A stretch of DNA of 64,000 nt from Embiotoca jacksoni. Taxonomy: Eukaryota; Chordata; Actinopteri; Embiotocidae. Below, piece after piece: positions 63,106 through 64,000 of this stretch. A program made the position numbers and the translations under genes. Under the pieces are notes generated by a model. The model saw only the letters and a list, made by a program, of their open reading frames with translations, ran no database searches and was not told where the DNA came from. Within the stretch, counting starts at the first letter, position 1; each line of letters starts with the position of its first letter. Location: contig JAKOON010000011.1 in NCBI GenBank assembly GCA_022577435.1, forward strand, positions 14,534,818-14,598,817, given 5' to 3'.

Positions 63106-63730
63106 TGGGCTGATAAAGCTGCCTCACTTTGGCTATAAATCAGTTTTTATGGCCGTATTTTGAATTAGTCTTTGTAAGAACATATATTGCTCACCTGAAA
63201 TGACACTTCACAAGTCAGTCACAGTGTCAGTAAGCTCAATAAGGCCCATTTTCCCACAGTGTTCACTACAGGGTTAGCGGATTTATTTTTTTTGCCTGTA
63301 AGCTTAAAAAAAAAAAGATGAGTTATCAGACGGTCTAAAAGTGGCATGAAGGACGGAGCAGTAAGCTTCCTTTAATGTGACAGTGTGTTTCCCAGCGGAA
63401 TACTTAACATACTGTATGGACACGGCAGTTCCCGGCTGAGATTTGTTCTGTTAAAAATTCCCTGGAATAATAAAAAAAGAGGCTGCTCTTTGCTCCACGC
63501 CAGCTATCGGGGCAGCCAAGCGCTGCAGAAGCCTCGCTCACACAGGCTCGAGGCACGATGTAAACACCAGCTGGAATAAAGGAGAAAACCTCCTGTGGAG
63601 GATAAAATGGGTTAGTGTTAATGGAAAGAGCTTGAAGGTGAGGGCAACGTATTTGATTTCACACCGTTATATCAATACACCAACTTTCCCTGAGATAAAA
63701 GCTGATTCTGTCTCCCCAAATTTCCCTTAG

Positions 63731-63841
63731 AAAACCAGCCCCGATACGCCGTCCACTCTGAAAGTCAAGCAGATATCATTTATGTCCATGCAGGGTGGAT
63801 TCATCTTGGCATATTTCCGTGACTCAAACTGCAACAGAGAG
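63731..63841. other. exon-like segment, strand undecided
   Basis: Both strands look spliceable. On the plus strand a pyrimidine-rich acceptor ending TTTCCCTTAG (63730) precedes 111 bp, exactly 37 open codons (including TPSTLKVKQISFMSMQGGF), followed by the donor GAG|GTAGGA. On the minus strand the acceptor CCTCTCTGTTGCAG precedes a 33-codon frame (63828 down to 63730, starting FESRKYAKMNPPC and ending SGLVF) closed by TAA; an AATAAA lies 440 bp downstream at 63282-63287. I recognise neither peptide. A minus-strand terminal exon would imply a gene nested in, or upstream of, fibcd1. It could also be conserved non-coding DNA or chance. Confidence 0.3.
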
Positions 63842-64000
63842 GTAGGAACAGTGTGTCTGTTTTTTTTTTGTTGTTTGTTTTTTTTTGCCCAGAGAGCCAA
63901 GATTTATCTGGTGCACACAAGTGAGCAGACTCTGCAACCCCCCACTGGTGGAGTTTTAGCAGTGTTATTTTCTCTGTTGGTTCTCATGCAGAGGAGAGCT

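Larger units (their letters stand above)
39991..64000 (-). other. presumed fibcd1 upstream intron and/or 5' flank
   Basis: This is everything upstream of the penultimate fibcd1 exon on the minus strand. The expected preceding exon should contain the DGGGWTVFQRR motif and end in WLG. I looked for its reverse complement (GTCCA followed by three glycine codons) at every GTCCA between 40 and 64 kb and found no match. I also found no match to the N-terminal MVNDRW region. The stretch therefore looks intronic. It is filled with repeats and unannotated sequence listed separately. Confidence 0.5.

Overview
This is a non-coding-rich stretch of a vertebrate nuclear genome, almost certainly a teleost fish. 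The evidence is low overall GC, abundant CA/TG microsatellites and homopolymers, spliced exons with GT-AG borders, and many interspersed repeats whose consensus I recognise from ray-finned fish genomes. There are no bacterial-style operons, CRISPR arrays or phage modules. The open frames here mostly have chance lengths for AT-rich DNA.

The one gene I can name with confidence is fibcd1 (fibrinogen C domain-containing protein 1), on the minus strand. Two consecutive coding exons are present. The exon at 39811-39990 and the terminal exon at 36259-36524 are joined by a 3286-bp phase-1 intron with clean splice sites. Together they encode the C-terminal part of the fibrinogen-related recognition domain, equivalent to human residues 316-461, including the calcium site, the disulfide and the acetyl-group-binding pocket. 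The stop codon is at 36259-36261. The 3' UTR probably runs leftward towards an AATAAA at about 34.51 kb. The first half of the recognition domain, the coiled coil, the membrane segment and the cytoplasmic tail were not found between 40 kb and the right edge, so either the upstream intron exceeds 24 kb or those exons are very diverged.

Region by region. 0-34 kb is gene-poor flank 3' of fibcd1. It holds a pair of facing CTCF-core matches near the left edge, a LINE 3' tail (10.8-11.1 kb), one exon-like segment (13.55-13.67 kb, plus), two inverted-repeat elements (14.7-15.2 kb and 17.54-18.08 kb, the latter a hAT-type MITE with an 8-bp target duplication), a dispersed repeat at 20.1-20.5 kb, and long microsatellites. 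34.5-40 kb is the fibcd1 3' end. A MITE-like element inside the last intron (36.76-37.24 kb) is a relative of one at 27.32-27.79 kb. 40-64 kb is presumed fibcd1 upstream intron or 5' flank. It contains several teleost repeats (40.4, 44.3, 48.95 and 59.0 kb), a possible poly(A)-tailed retrocopy end (41.05 kb), a GC-rich patch open on both strands (46.7-46.9 kb), a decayed non-LTR retrotransposon on the minus strand (62.2-63.1 kb) and a second exon-like segment at 63.73-63.84 kb that is plausible on either strand.

I do not see a clearly new biological system. The most useful leads are the two exon-like segments without an assigned gene, the missing 5' part of fibcd1, the paired CTCF-like sites (another lies inside the intronic MITE), and the small inverted-repeat transposon families.
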